Below, piece after piece: positions 34,371 through 38,730 of a stretch of DNA of 38,730 nt. The notes beneath the pieces were generated by a model that was not told where the DNA came from, ran no database searches, and worked only from the letters and a program-made list of their open reading frames with translations. The first letter of the stretch is position 1; the number at the start of each line of letters is the position of its first letter. Both the position numbers and the translations under genes were made by a program. Source of the stretch: Lingula anatina (taxonomy: Eukaryota > Brachiopoda > Lingulata > Lingulida > Lingulidae); contig NW_019775578.1 of assembly GCF_001039355.2 (NCBI RefSeq), positions 267,856 through 306,585 on the forward strand. The letters are read 5' to 3'.

Positions 34371-34720
34371 CAGTTTCTCTCCCCTCAGTTGATGAGGTAA
34401 AGCCATAATAACCAATAACATCTATGGAAGAGAATGACAAACGCCCATTCAGTTAACGCGCAGTGGTATAATGACACTAGGTATATAGTTAATTCAAAAT
34501 TTAAAGAGAGCCCAGATTATAAAACAAATTTGCTTCGCCAAGCAGCTGATTCCGACATTTTAATGAATGTAGAATGAGTCAAATGTACATACTTTATTCA
34601 TGAAGTTCTCTTTCACACTGTCAAAGCTACGAGTTGTATGCGAATTTCTCTTACAACTCAAAGCAGCAAGAGTGGCCAGGCACCCCATTGACTGTTGCTA
34701 ACACTAGACACTAATATGAG

Positions 34721-34757
34721 TTTTTTTTTTTTTTTTTTTTTTTTGGGGGGGGGGGGG
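34721..34757. repeat. T24-G13 homopolymer tract
   Basis: It matches T25-G13 at 22581-22618. The near-equal lengths of such an unstable tract argue for a recent duplication or for conversion between copies. Confidence 0.95.
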
Positions 34758-35263
34758 ACTCTTTAACAGTTGAAAATTTGAAAATATGGAAAATCAAATA
34801 TCGCTGTTAATTGTTGTTTTATGACTTAGAATACAACATGTATATTTGGTTATTCATTGATGCCTTTAATTGTAGAACCAATACCACGATGACACTGATG
34901 AGGTTAGTAAAAGTTATTGAAACATGAAAAACCTTTGTTTCCATTTATCCGTGAGAAAAATTGGGGAAAAAATCGAAAGAAAATTATATGAAAAAAATAT
35001 TCCACAGTAACTGTTAAGTCTGTAGATCTATATTAACCCAAACGAAATTCCCAATGTAATCTTATCTCCCAGAATGCCTTTATTTGAATCTCAACTGTGA
35101 CTGAGACTTTTCGTCATCTTAAAAGATATAGCCATACGCTTTTCTTTTTATCTAAGTTCAATATTATTTCAAAATCTTTTACATAATAGGTTTGAGAATA
35201 TACACAATTTCTACCCAATTTTCACTGCATACTAGCTGTCGTTCTAATCATATCACAGACATG

Positions 35264-35265
<2 letters not shown>

Positions 35266-35311
<46 letters not shown>
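35266..35311. repeat. (AAT)n microsatellite
   Basis: About 15 AAT units, just outside the end of segmental copy 2. Confidence 0.97.
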
Positions 35312-35312
<1 letters not shown>

Positions 35313-38300
35313 CGCTTTCGAAGAAAACCAGGTGTAATTAAATATTTTCTGATTTCAAAAGACTGATCTTCTTTTTTAATTTCTTCAAAAATACAGTTTG
35401 TACATGATTGTTATTGCATGTTCAAAATTATGTGAACGTACGTCCATACATATATTTAAAGTAAAACAGGAAAAGCGACTGTGTTCACGGCATGCCAAAT
35501 AGTAATTAGTCTCAGAATTAGTTCGAAATTTAGTATGATGTCGGCAACAGCTTGAGAGAACGTGTGTTACGAATGCGTACTTTCAGCTTTAGGAATTCAA
35601 TGATGCAGCCGTACAATTTTTTAAAAAATCCTAGACATTTTTGTCCCACAAATCGATTTGTGCGATCGATTGCCGCATCTTCTAGTGGACAGACTATGAA
35701 CATACTACCGTCATCATTTTGTGGCCACCGTAGATGTCTTCGCACACTTTTGAAAAGTAATAAACGAAAAACTAAACCAAGCATTGTTCTCAAGCTTACG
35801 GTCCCAGGACTAAAATACAGATCAATTTCGAAACTCAGAACACTTGTTGAAGTAATGCTTTTTATTAAATATTTCAATTTATCCCATATTCAGCTCATTT
35901 ACATGTTTAAGTGAGTTTTGGCTTTTTTATTTCTGGTATGAAAATCAGCCTGATTGGATTATTTTTGTTACTAATTTTGTTAATTTCTTGTCAATTTTGA
36001 CTTAAATGTCAATATTTTAATTTTCCATATATGCATGTGCACTTGTTTTCGTCTCCCACAAACTTCTATATCGCACCTCTTTTCTCTGTAAACTCTAGAG
36101 CAGCCGATGACTAAGTATCTCTTTAACTTCGTTATAAAGAGAAATGATTCCAGAATCAATTCTCATATATGTTCAAATCTTGGCTACGGCATGAAGATAG
36201 ATTTAACTGCCCGGTATTCGTTCGAACGTTCCGTGATTATGCTCAGACTATTTTCTGAGTCTTTTAAAATAAAGAATGTTTTGAGGGAAACTTAAAGTGG
36301 ATATAGACAAACAAGAAGTACTGCTTAATCAAAGTGAAACAAAGACGGTTGAGGCACATTCGAGTCGGAAATGCCTTGCCTAAAAGGTATATTCTGTTAT
36401 AATAATTCCAGCCTTGCTATTATAGATTAATTATCACAATTTGCTAAGATTGAGATTGGAATTTATTAGCAATAAGCCATTAAGATGACCATTTAAAACC
36501 CGACAAGGCTCTGAGACCGTTGCACCGGAACCAAGAAAGGTCCTTGAATCAAATAAACCCGAATTTTGTAAGTGACTTTTGCTGTGACAATTTGTTAAGC
36601 ATGCTTGGATGATCAGTGGTGTAATTTACTAGTACTACACGCTCGAAAGCACACCGATTTGTTCCTTCAGTTTCTTGAGTGCAATCCTAGCTAAATCTGC
36701 TGAGATTTAATATTTAATCTTCAAGTTGGAGACAGTCTGTTGCGACAGCTTGTTATAACGGAAAACATCTCTTAAGTATGCAGTAATGCTACCCTTATCG
36801 ACAAGTGACTTTTTAAAATATTAGTGTTTCTAATAATAGCGTGCGTCCTTCTCACAACACCACTAGAGATGGAATTTTGGCATAATACAATGTATACTGC
36901 ATGTTATGCTATATTGAATGTCGGTCAGAACATGGAAGTATAACTGGTTACACTTTCATGGTCAGAAAACCACAAGAAAATGGGAAAAATGAAATACATT
37001 TTTTCAGATAACCCATACCAGCTCATTAACAATGTCAATAATTCAACTAGTATGATACACTCTATGATGTACACTGCCAGCAAAATTTACACAGTAATAT
37101 ACAAGTAGAAATATACGAAACTTTGCCAAGTTGAGAACTAGAGCTTGAATAATGCTTGTATACAAGTTCGTGCAGAATAAAAATTTGCTCCTGAGCGGTT
37201 GCAAACTTAAAAGTACACACATAAGCACTAGATGATTAGATCGTGGCGTGTAGATTTTGTGAACTTTGATTATTTGTTTTATTGATATGTTTGCTCGGAT
37301 ACGGTTCACAGAACAGGCAAGGACTCGGTTAAGTACTTCGTCAACAGCCAAAGGTCAACGTGTACTTTTTTTTTCAAAATGGGCAGTAGTAATGAAATAA
37401 TATACATTTTACGTGAGGGACTGTTAAGTACTTCGTCAACAGCCAACGGTCAACGGTCTTATATTTATAATAAATTCAACCAAATATATTTAAACTATCT
37501 GCCCCTCCTTAATACTAAATAAGAGTAAGCTGTCGTGTACTTGTTTTCTGTTGTAGGATCAATGTAATGAAATTATATACATTTTACATTGGGCCGACAG
37601 CGATTGCCGACAGCGACCGCGACCGCCTACCATATAAATATCTTCCAAACCGAAGAATTATGGGAAAAGTAACCATAAAAGTCTGACCAATAGTCACATG
37701 TGGAGATTTCATATACATTGTATGACCTCAGATTTGCTCTTTGGCCTATATTTCAAAGTCAAATAGGCAAAAATTTTGTAAAAAAAAAAAATTTCTGTGA
37801 AAAAAATATTTCTTTGTTCCGATTTGCTTTGATGTTATGCTGAGAATTCAGGGGTCACCTGTCATTATCCCGAGTTTTGGGTGAAAAGGTGCATTTTCAA
37901 GGGAGAAGTAGCCACTGGATGCTAAAAAATGAAAACTCTCGGAATTCTGGAACCATAAAAGCTAGAGACCTCTTACTTAAAAAAAAGCCATCTTTTATTA
38001 TCAAAAATAAAAAAATACTTATTTTTTTACCAGACAAATTATGATGTCCCTTACACATAGTCAAATTTGTTCAAGATTAAGAAATTGGTAACACCACTTT
38101 ATTTTAAGGCAGGTCAAGGCATCCAACTGTAATTTTCAGTTAATAAAAATGATATTTTAATTAAAATTAATAAGGCAAATAAAGAAAAAAAACTGCACAT
38201 GGTCTCTACTGATTTTAATCTTTCCTGGTACGTGTAAAAATCATTATCCTTCGTTTCATTATAAAACCGATATTTGTTCTTCTTTCTTCCAAAAGGTTGT

Positions 38301-38318
38301 CTTCATATCAGTCTGCCT
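35312..38318. other. gene-poor region, nothing recognised
   Basis: Open frames exist on both strands at 35530-35914 and on the minus strand at 37043-37351, but they are mutually overlapping or have no known motif. A short direct repeat (ttaagtacttcgtcaacagccaa) occurs near 37,330 and 37,426. The A-rich segment 37,775-38,180 has no coding sign. Confidence 0.5.
38214..38219 (-). terminator. candidate polyadenylation signal of cofilin
   Basis: ATTAAA, the common variant signal, about 100 bp after the stop on the minus strand. Confidence 0.35.
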
Positions 38319-38487
38319 TTAGGTGGCACGTGATGACTTCAAACACTTGGCTTTTACTGTAGATTCGGCCACATCATCCATTGAGTTGGCTTGAATGCTC
38401 TTGTCAATCCCTTGCAACTTTGCAAGGAAATCTTTGACGCTGGCTGCATACAACATCTTCTGTTTAATTATAGCTTTCTCAGGACTC
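38319..38487 (-). CDS. ADF/cofilin, last coding exon
   Basis: A 169-bp terminal exon with acceptor tttatttcttag and a stop at 38319-38321. The peptide SPEKAIIKQKMLYAAS, then KDFLAKLQGIDKSIQANS, matches the C-terminal third of the ADF-homology domain, where family members read W-(S/A)-P-x7-KMxYASSKDA followed by a helix with GI and IQAN/T. Cofilins bind actin and sever or depolymerise filaments in the cytoplasm. The earlier exons must lie beyond 38,730; none was seen in 38,488-38,730. The tail after the domain (ESTVKAKCLKSSRAT) is longer than in vertebrate cofilins. Confidence 0.8.
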
Positions 38488-38730
38488 CTAAGAAATAAAA
38501 CAATGGGCTTGAGTAACATAATCTTCCCCAATACCCAAAAAGGAAGTTTACAAAGGTTCAGTACACCATAAACACATAAATATAAATATGAAAATTTATA
38601 AATATGAAAACTTCAAAATTATTGAGACATAATTTATCATTTAACTAGTACAGTCACAGAACTGCATAGCTCATTGTAGGAGAACAGTGCTGCAGGATGA
38701 GATTTAACAACAAGAGGATAAATAAAAAAT

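Larger units (their letters stand above)
29750..35244. repeat. segmental duplication, copy 2
   Basis: Aligns with 17447-22994 from gtgtgattattgatatgcat to cactgcatactag in the same orientation. The distance between copies is about 12.3 kb. The copy lacks nothing essential for the gene and has its own small indels. Confidence 0.93.

Noticed and set aside
35530-35914. Overlapping open frames of 115 and 120 codons on opposite strands
   Set aside because: Neither shows a known motif or splice context, and both cannot be explained by real coding. Chance frames are more likely.

Overview
The window is animal nuclear DNA. It is AT-rich, has introns with GT-AG borders, carries many Tc1-type and foldback repeats, and contains one assembly gap of 238 Ns. 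The gene content (a bark beetle/anakonda-like adhesion protein, secreted vWA plus C-type-lectin proteins, a tRNA 2'-phosphotransferase and an ADF/cofilin) fits an invertebrate, most plausibly a lophotrochozoan such as a mollusc. No rRNA or tRNA gene was recognised, so this placement is inference.

Layout. (1) 158-10,596, minus strand: thirteen phase-coherent exons of a large extracellular protein with parallel beta-helix blocks, an SRCR domain, a chitin-binding type-2 domain, a C-type lectin domain with one exon duplicated in tandem, EGF-like modules and a PSI-like module. Both gene ends lie outside the recognised exons. (2) 10,600-17,450: a repeat field with a Tc1 remnant, a 1,386-bp Tc1-like element with terminal inverted repeats and TA flanks, a 750-bp foldback element and a 190-bp direct repeat. 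(3) 17,447-22,994 and 29,750-35,244: two copies of a roughly 5.5-kb segment. Each carries an apparently intact seven-exon minus-strand gene for a 408-residue secreted protein (signal peptide, vWA, short helical linker, C-type lectin domain) with its own TATA box. (4) 22,995-29,749, the spacer between them: a decayed mobile-element ORF with an SPDTDVL motif and 3' tandem repeats, a truncated second Tc1-like copy, an assembly gap flanked by identical 140-bp sequences, and on the plus strand the 3' half of a TRPT1/KptA-type tRNA 2'-phosphotransferase gene. (5) 35,245-38,318: no gene recognised. (6) 38,319-38,487, minus strand: the last coding exon of an ADF/cofilin.

The bark-like protein and the vWA-lectins are extracellular recognition or adhesion proteins, while TRPT1 and cofilin are intracellular housekeeping proteins. 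I see no sign that these genes act in one pathway. The most notable points are the tandem vWA-lectin paralogs, the duplicated lectin exon and duplicated beta-helix coil in the bark-like gene, the GC-AG intron in TRPT1, and an N gap that looks like an unmerged contig overlap.
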